The position numbers were made by a program, and so were the translations under genes. From the NCBI GenBank assembly GCA_907165275.2, contig OU015658.1, positions 3,112,501 through 3,176,500 of the forward strand: a stretch of DNA of 64,000 nt. Reading direction: 5' to 3'. Position 1 is the first letter of the stretch; each line of letters starts with the position of its first letter. The stretch is from Zygaena filipendulae. Lineage: Eukaryota; Arthropoda; Insecta; Lepidoptera; Zygaenidae. Shown piece by piece: positions 10,201 through 20,078 of this stretch. The notes under the pieces were generated by a model that saw nothing but the letters and a program-made list of their open reading frames with translations, searched no databases and was not told the DNA's origin.

Positions 10201-13136
10201 TGTTACAAAGTAAAAAAATTTCAAGGTTCTTCGTGGCAAATAAAAAAATGTTAGGTAGGTAATAACAAATCATCCGAATCCTTTTTGGACGTTTAAATAC
10301 GTGATTGAGTAACAAATATCCAACAATTAAAATATATTACACGCCCCTTTGTTGTTTCAGTGAACCATACATCCGGTACAATCTGACTGGGCTCTCTATG
10401 GCTCTGGCCCGAGGCAATACAGCTCCGATGGACGTCGTCCGGATAGAAACTAAACACAAAGTAAGTCATAGAGGCAATGCTAATGAAACATAATCGCGAT
10501 ATTATCTAAATAATTGATTCATTGATTGTGTTTATTCTAATGACTTTATATTATTAATATTATTGCCACTTCGGTTATTTTCTTTGATAGCTCCTGTTGT
10601 TTAATGTGTCATATATACTTACTGTTGTCATTTGTCAATATCTTATCGTTCCGTTAATCACACCATAGTTTCGCAATAGAACAAAGTTTTGACACATCTG
10701 TCTGCCTGCGTCCGTGAGGCCGCTGCAAGGCTCCAGCGGAAGACCAGCGCCGCATGGTCCATGCCACCACCCGACTTATGCTGAGCTGGCCGCCTTTTTG
10801 GCGCAACACAATCTGTGTATTAATTCTAAGTGCTCCCGCGCATTAGGCGGCCAGGTCGCGCGGCCAGGTCGCTGCGGCCAACTATTTCTTCGGTGACATA
10901 TGCATGTGCGCGCACTAGGCGACCAGCGGCCAGCGAAGAAATAGTTGGCCGCAGCGACCTGGCCGCGCGACCTGGCCGCCTAATGCGCGGGGGCACTATG
11001 TGTTTACATTTTTTGTGTAGGTATTGTACCAAATAAAGTTATTTCAATTTCAATAACAAATTTGAACAACTTGTATGCAAACACTTTGATCAGTCGTCGA
11101 ACCTTATTAAGTAAGATAAGTAAGCTGTAAGATTCAAATGCTGTCAAAAGTGTTTAAATCTGTTGCTGCCTGTATTTATACAGTACAATTTGTTGGTCGC
11201 GCGGGACGGTAAATATTTAACTTGTATGCAATAGAATTGTTTGCATCCGTCATAACAATTTGATGGAGGTGAGATTACAGATGCCGCCAACAGATGTCTA
11301 TACCCACCGACCTATCTGTTGGATAAATAGCTCCGATCCGTTACAAACTACAACCGTTCCGCAAATCGGCTGGCGGTTATTTATTCAACCTTGTGTAATG
11401 TTTAAACTGCAAAATTCTATAAAGGGCTTTGCAGTGTTAAGATGTTATTTGTGAATGGAAGCAGCTTCAGCGACTTTTTTATCTATAGTTAGTTATGTCA
11501 TGTTTTCTATTAGTCTTTCCTTATTTCAGGGAATTCTAGCATTATGTCATGGCAACACTATTATTTAGTCGGTACCCTCATTCCTATTTGATAAATTAAA
11601 GTAGTGTACGCCCACAATTGTTGGTGGGGTTGTGGGTATAAATACTAGTGTCAGCACAGAAGAGCTTCATTCTAGTTACTCTGCTCGACTTAAGTGGTCA
11701 TAATAAGTGTTCTATTTCTATTGTATATATATAGTATATGTGCGGTTGTAATAGCTATAATAGTGAGATTAAAAGTATAGTTAACTAGAGGACCTCTTTT
11801 CTTTACAGTTATATATGTATGCAAATGTGTATTATAATGATCAACACTTTAGGAGGCCTAATCGGTGCACAATCAAAAAAATCTATTTACCGATGCATAC
11901 CTATAGTAAAACGGTAGAATCTTCGCCTCTGTAGATTGCATATACATATTTACCAAAAATTGAGAGGGGGTGATAAAAAAGGAGTTAATACAGAACCCAT
12001 TTTTTTTAAACTGTCCATATTTTTTCTTTTCACACTAATCAAGTAATCACCAAAAATACCGGACTTTTTAGATGATTTTTACAGGTAGATTAAGCCTTCC
12101 TTGGAGCAACATATTATTATAGTCTTTGTTTCATCAAAATACATAGAATGTGGGTATAAAAGTTATCGTCATTTAAATTCGATTCACGCGTATGAAACTA
12201 GTACCGCGGGCACCAGCTCGTTCATTAATATTTAATACTTATTATTAATATAATTAATATTCTTGATTGCACCTCCTATTTCAGATAATGTTCTCGTTTT
12301 TATCAGTCGGCTGGGGTCTACTGTCAGATATTGATATTGAAAGCGAGAGATTACGAGCCATCGGCGGCCAGAGGTTCGCGGTGTGGGCGGTGGCGAGGCT
12401 CATCGGGCTGAGGACGTACAAAGGCGTGGTCAGCTACGCGAAAATTAGGGACGTGAACAATCTGCCCAAGTGTAGGCAGCCGTTCACGATCAGCCATAGT
12501 ATAAGCCAAGATGGCGCCCTCGACTCGCCGGACGCGGAAGCGTTCATAGACTGCGACGGACAAACGGACGTGTTCAATAACGCGCCGGCGGGCAAGCAAA
12601 GGCAGCGCGTGGACTCGTGGTACTCGGTGAACTCGCGGAGGAGCGCGTTCTTCAGTTCCCGCGGCTCGGAGTACCACAGCGTCACCAGCAGCACCTCCGA
12701 GATGGCGTCCCCCGTGCACGTGTGCATGCACGGCCCCGCCTCGCACCTGCCCTCGCTCATGTCGCAGTTGCCCGCGCACTGGGTGCACGAGGAGGGCGAG
12801 TTCATCATGGTCCACGTCTCCTACCAGCCGTTCATCGGCGAGGATTTCCTTTTCGCGCCGCGCTCGGTCCTTTCCGACGGCGTCATGTGGATGCTCATCA
12901 TCAAGGCGGGCGTGACGAGGTCGCAACTGTTCTCGTTTCTGGTAAACGTGTCGCAAGGGGCGCACGCTGAAATCAACACCGAGTACATGAAGATGATACC
13001 GGTGAGCGCGTTCAGAATCGTCCCCGAGGGCACGCACGGCCATCTTACCGTGGACGGGGAGCTGGTCGAGTATGGGCCGGTGCAGGCTGAGGTGTTTCCG
13101 CATATAGTCAATCTCATCGTGCCGCCGACGAAATAA
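412..13136 (+). CDS. Sphingosine kinase (SPHK1/2-like, insect Sk family), three coding exons
   Basis: Joined exons 412-1277, 10361-10460 and 12285-13136 give 1818 bp, 605 aa plus stop. The enzyme phosphorylates sphingosine to sphingosine-1-phosphate using ATP, at membranes or in the cytosol. Seen in order: a divergent N-terminal region (1-175), the nucleotide-binding motif NPKSGPGKA (about 185-193), VGGDG (about 241-245, whose Asp aligns with the catalytic Asp of the family), GSGNGLA (275-281), then SVGWGLLSDIDIESERLR in the third exon, and near the C-terminus TVDGELVEYGPVQAEV, matching the last conserved block of animal sphingosine kinases. A Ser-rich, poorly conserved insert lies between the fourth and fifth blocks, as in SPHK2-type proteins; the length is also close to SPHK2 (just over 600 aa) rather than SPHK1 (about 380 aa). 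Both introns have GT-AG ends and phases agree (2, then 0). All key motifs are intact. Ceramide kinase and diacylglycerol kinase are the alternatives, but the SDIDIESERLR block is specific to sphingosine kinases. Confidence 0.95.
2495..3003. mobile_element. Fold-back MITE, copy 1 (about 509 bp)
   Basis: The ends are near-perfect inverses beginning CACACCGGCAGAATTAGC, and most of each half is the reverse complement of the other, so this is a long-inverted-repeat (fold-back) element. TATA flanks both ends (2491-2494 and 3004-3007), consistent with a TA-type target duplication of the Tc1/mariner kind. It encodes no protein. A second copy at 8862-9368 has its centre in the opposite orientation. 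Confidence 0.85.
3984..4180. mobile_element. MITE-like inverted repeat element, copy 1
   Basis: The left side contains TAGATTAATAAAAAATA and the right side its near inverse, TATTTTTTATTAATCTA, around a centre with TGACGTCAC. The right half recurs at about 35395-35517 in an ARMC8 intron, showing that it is a dispersed element. Ends are only approximate. Confidence 0.55.
4809..5294 (-). mobile_element. Helitron-like non-autonomous element, compound copy
   Basis: On the minus strand it ends in CTAG preceded by the GC hairpin region (CGCGG...CCGCGG), with the recurring block TTCCCGCGGGAATTCC and GGGATAAAAAGTACCCTATG. The body is partly duplicated, with the TTCCCGCGGGAATTCC block occurring twice and a third related block. 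The far end reads GAATTTTATATATTAGA. The CTAG|T terminus, subterminal hairpin and lack of target duplication fit lepidopteran Helitron derivatives. Confidence 0.6.
6841..7079. mobile_element. TA-flanked MITE (family with GGACNYAGATAAGCAATA ends)
   Basis: The left end AGGACATAGATAAGCAATA and the inverse of the right end TGGACGCAGATAAGCAATA match as terminal inverted repeats, flanked on both sides by TA (6839-6840, 7080-7081). No coding capacity. A much altered relative lies at 50446-50924. Confidence 0.75.
7485..7631 (+). mobile_element. Helitron-like element, diverged copy
   Basis: It shows the degenerate body of the family (TGGAACAATTCCGCGGGAAT, then GTTGAAACCGCGTGGGACAG) and ends in CTAG|T at 7631. 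The 5' part is poorly conserved. Confidence 0.5.
8862..9368. mobile_element. Fold-back MITE, copy 2 (about 507 bp, inverted relative to copy 1)
   Basis: It has the same CACACCGGCAGAATTAGC ends as 2495-3003, flanked by TATA on each side. The asymmetric centre (GTTGAATCACGAAGGGGAAA in copy 1) appears here as its reverse complement, so the two copies in this intron lie in opposite orientation. Confidence 0.85.
9621..10000 (+). mobile_element. Helitron-like element interrupted by a MITE
   Basis: It starts A|TCCTAACTAATATTATAAA, continues with the family body (GGCTCAACCGATCACCATGA, then GAAGGACATAGGGTATAC) and ends GAATAGCTAG|T at 10000. The body is split by the 176-bp element at 9728-9903; removing that insert restores the usual order of family motifs. 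Confidence 0.7.
9728..9903. mobile_element. Nested 176-bp MITE with TAA target duplication (PIF/Harbinger-like)
   Basis: Terminal inverted repeats of about 30 bp: the left end reads GGCCTTTTGCATTATATGAA and the inverse of the right end GGCCTTTTGCACATTATAAG, both followed by GAAATTTTCTTGTGTCTT-like sequence. TAA occurs on both sides (9725-9727, 9904-9906). A three-base TWA duplication is characteristic of PIF/Harbinger transposons. There is no coding capacity; the long open frames here are incidental. Confidence 0.75.
10095..10132. repeat. Perfect 16-bp stem-loop
   Basis: CGTTCATAAACAACAA is followed by a six-base spacer (GTTGGG) and its exact reverse complement. It lies within intron 1, about 230 bases before exon 2. 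Confidence 0.8.
10361..10460 (+). CDS. Sphingosine kinase coding exon 2
   Basis: 100 bp between TTGTTTCAG and GTAAGT. Its first base completes codon 289 and it then encodes EPYIRYNLTGLSMALARG followed by the PMDVVRIE block that bridges the third and fourth conserved regions of the kinase. It ends in phase 0. Confidence 0.93.
10700..11060. mobile_element. GC-rich insertion containing a 63-bp-arm palindrome
   Basis: The block is far more GC-rich than the surrounding intron. Arms at 10830-10892 and 10934-10996 are inverse with a single mismatch, around a 41-bp spacer. It ends in AAATAAAGTTATTTCAATTT, resembling a retroelement tail. The family was not recognised. Confidence 0.6.
11620..11815 (+). 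other. Possible solo LTR or captured promoter
   Basis: It begins TGTTGGTGGGGTTGTGGG, carries TATAAATA at 11637 with TCATTC about 30 bases downstream, and ends TTTCTTTACA. TG...CA ends with a TATA box suggest a solo LTR, but no matching target duplication or second copy is visible. Confidence 0.25.
12285..13136 (+). CDS. Sphingosine kinase coding exon 3
   Basis: It starts after CTATTTCAG in phase 0 and encodes the fourth conserved block (VGWGLLSDIDIESER), a Ser-rich variable insert and the C-terminal block with DGELVEYGP, ending at TAA 13134-13136. It is strongly GC-rich compared with exon 1. For that reason a long antisense frame is also open; it has no sign of being a gene. Confidence 0.94.
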   Translation: MMFSFLSVGWGLLSDIDIESERLRAIGGQRFAVWAVARLIGLRTYKGVVSYAKIRDVNNLPKCRQPFTISHSISQDGALDSPDAEAFIDCDGQTDVFNNAPAGKQRQRVDSWYSVNSRRSAFFSSRGSEYHSVTSSTSEMASPVHVCMHGPASHLPSLMSQLPAHWVHEEGEFIMVHVSYQPFIGEDFLFAPRSVLSDGVMWMLIIKAGVTRSQLFSFLVNVSQGAHAEINTEYMKMIPVSAFRIVPEGTHGHLTVDGELVEYGPVQAEVFPHIVNLIVPPTK

Positions 13137-13743
13137 CACGGTAACGGTGGATCTCGGTGACATGTTTCGTCATTGAGAACTCACTCATCCGAACCTAATG
13201 AAACAAACACCTAACGTTTAAAATACATTATATCTCTCCAGTATTTATTTGAAGGTTGTGCTGCAAAATTTAATACTTGTGCTAATATTTTGTACATAAT
13301 GAATGCTTATTGGACGAAAAGAATTCAGAAAAAACTTTATAAAACATTGGGACATTCCATTATGTTGTGATTTGATTTAATTTTAAAGATAAGCGTGCGA
13401 ATATGTTCGAAACACAATTTTGAAATGTGATAATAACGTTATAAGATTCCTATATTTCAGTTTAATATGCACCTTAGCAGTAACTAGTCAAAGATATCGA
13501 TGTACGAATATAAGTGCCAATTGTTTTAAAGCACTCGAAAATGTTTTCTGCAATATTGAATAAGACCATTGTTATGGAATTGAGTTCACTAGTGGCTTTA
13601 CAGATGCTGTTTTTTGTTGTTTTACATTTATATAAGTTATTTTAATTTCAAATGGTTAATATTAAATAGATGTTTTTGATTAAAGCCACACGGTAGTCTA
13701 TTAAGTTTTGAAAATGCGATTTTTTTATATGAAATTTACCTTA

Positions 13744-13749
13744 AATAAA
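13744..13749 (+). terminator. Candidate polyadenylation signal for sphingosine kinase
   Basis: First AATAAA found downstream of the stop, about 0.6 kb into the 3' flank. A second lies at 14129-14134. Neither can be confirmed without transcripts. Confidence 0.3.
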
Positions 13750-16530
13750 ATTAAATAGAAATAATTCCTGCATCGTGCGACAGCTATTAGGTCAAGTTCA
13801 TTTAATTAATGATTATTATGTTATTTATTTTTGCAATACACTAAGTCGATAAAGTTTTTGACAACCGGCGCGCGATACCTATCTTTAGATAACCTAAATC
13901 ATGTCATGTATGTAGAATAGACTGACAGTACAGGAACATAAGTACCACCACTACCTACATGCACAGGATCTAAGACTGCTGTTTTAATTGAATTTTCATT
14001 CCGATACGACGCGACGCGACGTCAGTTACAAAACCTGTGATTATTGTTTCATCGAGTAGCTAGGTATGAATGTTCGTCATTGAATTTTTTTAACAAAATT
14101 GTTGAAAACAACATTTATGATGCCTAGCAATAAAAGACCATTTCGGCAAATAAGTAGACCTAGAGCCGAAAACAATGCAGACCAGTGCCACGATGTTTGT
14201 ACATATTGGTAGGTATACCTTTCCAATATTTCTTTTTATATTTCTAATTTATATTTCTAATACATACCTACTATGCTTACAGGAAATCACACATATGTCT
14301 AATAAACTTTAATTTGGGTTGGGTTTACTAATTAGTTTTTTAATTAGTTATAATAAGCATATTTACAAAAACTGTGATAATTATGTATTTATTTTTACAG
14401 TATTTTAACAAATTCGTTCAATGTCGTTGCGGTCTTTACTCTCTACAAACCACAAGTACGGTCTACAAACTGTGGTGATTAAGCTGAGCAAAAACGCGAT
14501 TATAAAACTTATAACTTTACCGCCATAATAATAAAGTTTAAAATTATGATTTCTCACAATTGTCATTAAAAAACTGCAGTAGTAAGACAGGACTTACGTA
14601 AGTTACGATTATGTCGCAAATACATACCTGCCTACTTTGTTGCAAATCTTAAGTTATAACCGACTCGTAAATATTATTACGTAGTACCATTGCCCACAAC
14701 GTTGCCGTTGGTAGACACTAGACCACCAGTAATTATTAATGACGTAAATCGCAGATGTTTATTTCGTTACGGAGATAAGTGTGGGTAATACCCACCTTAA
14801 CTATTCTTCGAAAGAAGTATACCTAATGTTGCGTTTTATTGCGTCAAAGTTCTGGAACTTGATATAAAAGTAGCTTGAGTTCGTGATGATTAAATTGGTG
14901 TAGACATTTGCATTATTCTAATTTTTATTTTGTCAAGATGTAAATTATAAGTAACATTATTATAAACTTCCTCATGTTTTCCGAAGTTGTATTTTTACTA
15001 CTGTTCTCCAATTTTTTTACAAATACTTACCTACTTTTTTATTTTGCCTGTCTTTTATTACTTTTATATTATAAAATGTCTATATTGAAATGCATGTTTA
15101 TATTTATTCGTATCGTTTATTGTTACTAATATTAGTAATTTACAAATAATCTGCACAAAGAAGAATTAGTATAGTTAGATTAGATTCTAAAACAGCGGGA
15201 GATATTAATCAGATCCTAATTCTGTGCCACAGCCTCAGACCAAATAAAAACTAAAGACGGAACGTCTCGAACAACGAAGTGAAGCCGGTTGCGTATGCAT
15301 GTGGTGCTTAGGAAAGTGCCACAACGATTCTTTTTCTTGTAAAGTGTGTACGTGTTTCTGTGTTCGGTCACGGCGTGGTGTCTTTTTCCTGGCTTCACTT
15401 GTTTGTTCTACGCGTTCCGTTTTTAGTTTTTATTTGGTCTGAGGCCACAGCGGCATTCTTTTCAATTCTTTGATCAGTACCAATCAGCATCTAAGGCGCT
15501 AATAATTAACTAACAGTCGTTCTGTCATTTTAACCTTCTCAACTGACTGAAGACAAAAATTATTAAGTATAATATAATTACTAATTTCTAGATAGTTATA
15601 CCAAACCGTGTGTAGCTGCATAGTTTTGATAGTCCGTAGATATTTCAGAATTGGGATTCGATTAATATTGTATAATGGCATTAAGGATGTAGGCCTACTA
15701 ATGTCCCTGGTATCTCCGGGCTTCGAACAGTCTGTCGTAAAAGGCGACAAAATGTAGTCCTCAGAGATACGCGGGCGGGCGGTACTCTCGTTATTTATGT
15801 GCAGAGAACGGCTCCTATGCGGGGGATTTTGTACGATTCCCTTCCGTAAAAAAATATTAAAGGCCTACCAAATATGAGTCGCATATAAACTTTACCTAAG
15901 TGCACCGTTTTCTGTATTTGAGCCTAAATAATTGTTACATTCCAAGGTTGTCCAAGATTTTATAAATGTGTGTTGGTTTTTGGTCGAAAATGTAGAGAAA
16001 TTATTACTTATTAATAAAAATCAGAATAGCGCTAAAAATATTATTGTTAAGAAAAATAGGTACATTTTGTAATTATTGTCCAAATCAAAATAGTTGCTAG
16101 AGTAATTTTGCTTTATTTCTTAAATTCAGAAGATTGAAAAGTTGTTAAATGGAGAATTATTATATGATTGTGTTGTTAATAAATTATAATACCTAGTTAA
16201 AGCATCAATTTATTTTATTGTACAATTAACACATTAGATAGATGCCTAGTATACGGAAATTTTTAACTACTCTATCGCAGTCTACCAAAGGGCAGTGAAC
16301 GAAGAGAACCACGGAAACCGCTCTCCATACAATAATAATATTTTACATCTCGCATGTTCGGTAAGTAGGCATAAGTAGGCATGTTAATTGGCATTTAACT
16401 AATTAAGTTATATTTCATTAAATGCCAATTAATATTAATTTACTGAAAATCAGTTAAGTATAGACCCAGACAAAAAGATTTCAAACATTTGAAAAACTCT
16501 TAGGATTAAAATATTTGAACTTTTATATCA
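13750..16530. other. Intergenic / 3' flank, nothing recognised
   Basis: AT-rich DNA between sphingosine kinase and the Helitron copies that precede ANKRD54. An inverted pair of short segments occurs at about 15230-15255 and 15425-15450 (CTCAGACCAAATAAAAACTA and its inverse), marking a small inverted-repeat element of about 210 bp. No coding sequence was found. Confidence 0.5.
15229..15450. mobile_element. Small inverted-repeat element (MITE-like)
   Basis: The left end CCTCAGACCAAATAAAAACT and the right end AGTTTTTATTTGGTCTGAGG are exact inverses, giving a 20-bp or longer terminal inverted repeat around a GC-balanced centre. A target duplication was not resolved. Confidence 0.6.
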
Positions 16531-17000
16531 CTAGCTGTTCCCCGCGGTTTGACCCGCGTTAACATCGGAGTTTCTGCGGGGATTCCGAAATAGAAATTAC
16601 CCTCTGTCCTTCTTTACCCCTGACAACGTGTACTTACCTCTATTTACCTATGCAAAATTTGGATGATCGGTTGAGCCACAGATAATAGCGCCACAGTGCC
16701 ACAGTGAAAGCGTAACAAACTCACTTTCACATTAGCTGTTTCCTGCTGTATTTCAATGAATTTTATTGAATAACTAACTTTAGGGATAAAAGTACCCTAT
16801 ATGTATGAAAAATTTGATGCAGTTTCTCCCTCGTTATTTTTGGAGATCCCGCGTGAATTTCGGGATAAAAAGTGCCCTATTTTATTTTCTGTACTCCTGA
16901 CAAATTGTAGGTATGCAAAATTTTGTGGTGATCGATTTAGCTGTTTAGCCATGAAAGCGTAACAAACAAACAAACTCACTTTCGCATTTATAATATTATT
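16531..17000 (-). mobile_element. Two adjoining Helitron-like fragments
   Basis: Read on the minus strand, one fragment ends in CTAG at 16531 and a second begins near 16735. Both carry the GGGATAAAAAGTGCCC/ACCCTCTGTC body and end near CGTAACAAACAAACAAACTC, the usual outer part of the family. Confidence 0.55.
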
Positions 17001-17062
17001 AAGGATTTGATAATCTACTCTTGACCTTGAGAGTTCAATAAACATAATTACATATAAAGACA

Positions 17063-17398
17063 TCTATACTAATATTATTAAGAGCAAATGTTTGTGAGTT
17101 TGACGTTGAAGGGGTAATCTCTGGAACTGAACTAATTTTGAAAATTCTTTCACTTATAGGAAGCTACAGTGATTTGAGTGTCATAGGGTACTTTTATTCC
17201 GGAATTCCCGTGGGAACTCCGAATTTCCCGTGGGTAAAACCACGGGGGAAAAGCTATCTCTGGATCAACAACTGATTTTGAAAATTCTTTCACTTATAGG
17301 AAGTTAACGTGATCCTGAGTGTCATTGGGTACTTTTTATCCCGAAGTTCCCGCGGGAACTCCGAAATTACCGCAGGTGAAACCGCGGGGGTCAGCTAG
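17063..17398 (+). mobile_element. Full-length Helitron-like element with duplicated body
   Basis: It starts A|TCTATACTAATATTATTAA and ends GGTCAGCTAG|T, with the GC hairpin CCGCAGGTGAAACCGCGG just inside the 3' end. The internal unit TTGAAAATTCTTTCACTTAT...GGGTACTTTT occurs twice. This is the cleanest copy in the window for defining the family ends. Confidence 0.7.
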
Positions 17399-17575
17399 TA
17401 ACTAAATAAAGTATGGGTAGGTAAAATACCATGTCAAATACAAAAACTATAATTAAAAGAAACAGTTTTAATTTTTTCAATTCAGGTAAGTATATGTTTA
17501 ATACAAATTAAGTGATTTTTCTCTGGTTATAAAAAAAGATCATGGTCATAGGTCATAACTCATAGTCTTGGAAAC

Positions 17576-18358
17576 TTATCTCAACTTAAGTGAGTCCAGA
17601 TTACCAAGTAAGTTTTGTATTTCCAAGTCCACTTGTGACCTTGTATTCAGTTGTTCCAGTCTCTGACAGACCGATTCAAGTTCAGATGAATCAATTTTTT
17701 GAACCTTTGCATACTTTAACATTAAGTTAACCACAGAATGTAGTTCCATGATAAGATTCTTAGTTTCTTCACCGGGATCTGTGTTTGTGCTAGTCCGTGT
17801 CAACATGAGCTTGAGCTTGCTTTGTGCCAAATGTATGGGATTGCGACCATGTTTATCATGCGCATTAATATCAGTGCCAGCATCAAGTAGTTCTGTTACC
17901 ACTGCTACATGGTTTGTGCAAGCAGCCAAATGAAGTGGAGTATTGCCTAGAATATCTGTCAAATTAGGATTGGCTCCATACTTCACTAGCATCTTAACAA
18001 TATCGGTGTATCCTCTGCATGCGGCTAAATGCAAGCAAGTCCGTTTGAGATGATCACTGCTGTTTGGATTGGCCCCAGCCAAGAGTAGCTTGTCTGCAAG
18101 TTCTGTGTTATTAGTCGTCGTCGCGAATCTTAGTTTTTGATCGATCGACGAATCATATTTTAGACCGTATCGGTATTTTATTCTACAATGCCTTGCTTTG
18201 GTGGAGCATTTTATTTTACCTACCAGATCATGAGGATCATTGTCTTCCATAAGCATCACATGTGAACCTAGACGGTTTATGGGTGCAGCCGGTGGATTGA
18301 ATTCGAAAATCGGGTTATCGCTGCTTTCGTTGCTTGTATCTACTCCTGAATCTGCCAT
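17576..18358 (-). CDS. ANKRD54: Ankyrin repeat domain-containing protein 54 (ANKRD54-like)
   Basis: A single uninterrupted 260-aa frame. The N-terminal 70 residues are polar with a basic patch (about 48-66, KIKCSTKARHCRIKYRYGLK), which could act in nuclear import. Ankyrin repeats follow at about 73-102, 105-135, 138-168 and a partial one from 171; the third contains GNTPLHLAACTNHV, essentially identical to vertebrate ANKRD54. The C-terminus (about 205-260) is helical, with a leucine-rich stretch (LLGNLDSLKL) like the family's export and partner-binding region. Vertebrate ANKRD54 (about 300 aa) shuttles between nucleus and cytoplasm and binds the kinases LYN and BTK; that role in insects is only inferred. 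The start is the first ATG of the open frame, followed by an acidic, Ser-rich leader. The gene has no introns here, unlike its neighbours. It is transcribed away from ARMC8. Confidence 0.88.
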   Translation of the reverse strand: MADSGVDTSNESSDNPIFEFNPPAAPINRLGSHVMLMEDNDPHDLVGKIKCSTKARHCRIKYRYGLKYDSSIDQKLRFATTTNNTELADKLLLAGANPNSSDHLKRTCLHLAACRGYTDIVKMLVKYGANPNLTDILGNTPLHLAACTNHVAVVTELLDAGTDINAHDKHGRNPIHLAQSKLKLMLTRTSTNTDPGEETKNLIMELHSVVNLMLKYAKVQKIDSSELESVCQRLEQLNTRSQVDLEIQNLLGNLDSLKLR

Positions 18359-18680
18359 TTATACCACTGTTCGCTTACAGTTAAATCTTGAATAATGTAA
18401 TAGGTACAAAACTAGCACGATCGCGATAGAGAACTTAAATAGGTTTTTGAAAACAACAATTACCTACTAAAACTTAGTCACAGTTTGTGCCAAATCTATT
18501 TATACTCAAATTAGTAGAAAATAGAAACAGAACTTGAGCAAACGAGTAAAAATAATACATAAAAACTAAAAACTATACTGTAGATAAAATCACTGATCAA
18601 AATATAATCAGCACCACAGACGAATAAGAGAACATACTGATAATCAGTAATCAACTAATCACTACTAGGCACATGTGTAG
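18359..18680. promoter_or_regulatory. 5' flank of ANKRD54
   Basis: AT-rich sequence immediately upstream of the ANKRD54 start; it contains no gene or recognised repeat and is the likely proximal promoter on the minus strand. Confidence 0.3.
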
Positions 18681-18689
18681 GCACTTCCT

Positions 18690-19200
18690 AATTGTTGAAC
18701 CGATCTATGAAAGCATATTGTGCCAACCATACCAATGCAATGTATCACGCGGTCATAGAAATTTGGTTAAAATATATATTCCAAAGTTGGTAAAGAAGTT
18801 CGCGCATAAATATATAGTATCTTTTGGTTCAAGGGAGTGTCGCTGCCCGCATATAAAAAATGATTACCTTCTCTCTGGGTATACTGTACTTTCATCTCAG
18901 AAGAATTACCTTGAATTGGGTTCTTTGGTCAATTGAGAATGTAATATATTTTGTTTCAGATATATTCAAAGTTAGTAGATTATTGTCCAGCCACTGCATA
19001 ACGTCCCTTAATCCAAGCTCCGCAGAAGACTGCACATCCTGCCAGGTATTACCACAGAAAAGGAGTGCCGTATCATCCGCAAAAGTTTGTTTCACAAAGT
19101 GTGTTTTTATAAATTAGAAATAGGGGAGGGCCTAAAATACTGCCTTGAGGCACGCCAAATGTCATGGGTAAAAGTGTAGGAACCGATTTTAACGCATTGT
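18690..19200 (-). pseudogene. Decayed LINE reverse transcriptase fragment
   Basis: On the minus strand the conserved reverse transcriptase motif GVPQGSILGP (near 19150-19120) is followed, after a frameshift, by FADDTALLF (near 19083-19057) and a WLDNNLLTLNISETKYITFS stretch, in the correct order for a non-LTR retrotransposon of the Jockey/CR1 group. Further downstream the reading frame is broken by several stops. Only part of one domain remains, so this is an inactive relic. Confidence 0.85.
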
Positions 19201-19454
19201 TGGAATCAAAGAGTAATCAGTAAAGTAATATCACAGAAAACTCAATAAGTTAAGTAGTCAACACACTTACACATCACAAAATATATGGACTATGGAGGGT
19301 AGAGGTCATCATAAACGGGGAACAAGCTGAAAAACTGTAGCTAACAAACTAAAAGTTACTACTCAATAATTTTATCTATGTATTTCGATGTAGGTGCCTA
19401 CTTAAATAACTTTAAGAAGTACATCCTTTGCCTCCCCCGAAAGACTTTTCAATA

Positions 19455-20078
19455 GGGTACTTGCATGAAATTTATAATAAGAAATTGTGTCAATATTTCA
19501 AAAATTGAGCCTCAGAAAAGCGTTATCGTGAAAGATTTACTAAAAAAATTTCAATAGTTTCCAAAATATTCAACTTTTAATTTTGTGAAACGGAACATTG
19601 CAACGAAACACCAATCACAGCCAAGCTTGACACATGACGTCACTTTTATTTTTTTAGGAAACATTTACCTCTTTCAGAGAAGGCAAAAGAAACTAAGTGC
19701 ATACAGTCAACGCATATGTTCCATTTTCTGATGTTTTTTACTTTAAAATGCATCACATGCATTTCGATTCTTTACTGGAACTTTTGGAAGTAAATCGACA
19801 CAGTTCAACCTTAATTTCGCTTTTGGATATTGAAGTTATATGTCTGTCAGTGTCACATGACCCTGTCAATACGACATTGACATTTCTATCACAGACTAAT
19901 AAGGCGTAATTTTGAACAAGTGACGTCATTCCGCGTTTCAGCGGTAAGGTCTAAAGTAGGAACTTTGAAACGCTCTATTTCATAAATTTATGCATATATT
20001 TTTTTTCTTTTTATTGCTTTGTTTAAGTAGGCCATATATCTTTAAAATAGACTGAAAAAAAAATTCATGCAAGTACCC
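19455..20078. mobile_element. TA-flanked element with 15-bp terminal inverted repeats (624 bp)
   Basis: Left end GGGTACTTGCATGAA, right end TTCATGCAAGTACCC, flanked by TA on each side (19453-19454, 20079-20080). Inside, 19672-19800 resembles segments at 20340-20480 and 52118-52250, including a short frame reading MHFDSLLELL. It is probably a non-autonomous derivative of a TA-specific DNA transposon. Confidence 0.65.

Larger units (their letters stand above)
1278..10360 (+). other. Sphingosine kinase intron 1 (9.1 kb, transposon-rich)
   Basis: GTAAGT donor at 1278 and TTGTTTCAG acceptor ending at 10360. It contains two oppositely oriented fold-back MITEs, Helitron-like copies, two further MITE families and unassigned AT-rich DNA; these are listed separately. 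In the intervals 1290-2490, 3008-3980, 4180-4800, 5300-6835 and 7640-8855 no gene or clear element was recognised. Confidence 0.85.
10461..12284 (+). other. Sphingosine kinase intron 2 (1.8 kb)
   Basis: GTAAGT donor and TATTTCAG acceptor. It contains a GC-rich palindrome (10830-10996), a possible LTR-like segment (about 11620-11815) and otherwise AT-rich sequence in which nothing was recognised. Confidence 0.85.

Noticed and set aside
12351..13163. 270-codon open frame antisense to sphingosine kinase exon 3
   Set aside because: It is an Arg/His-rich by-product of the GC-rich sense codons; the sense strand encodes clear conserved kinase blocks.
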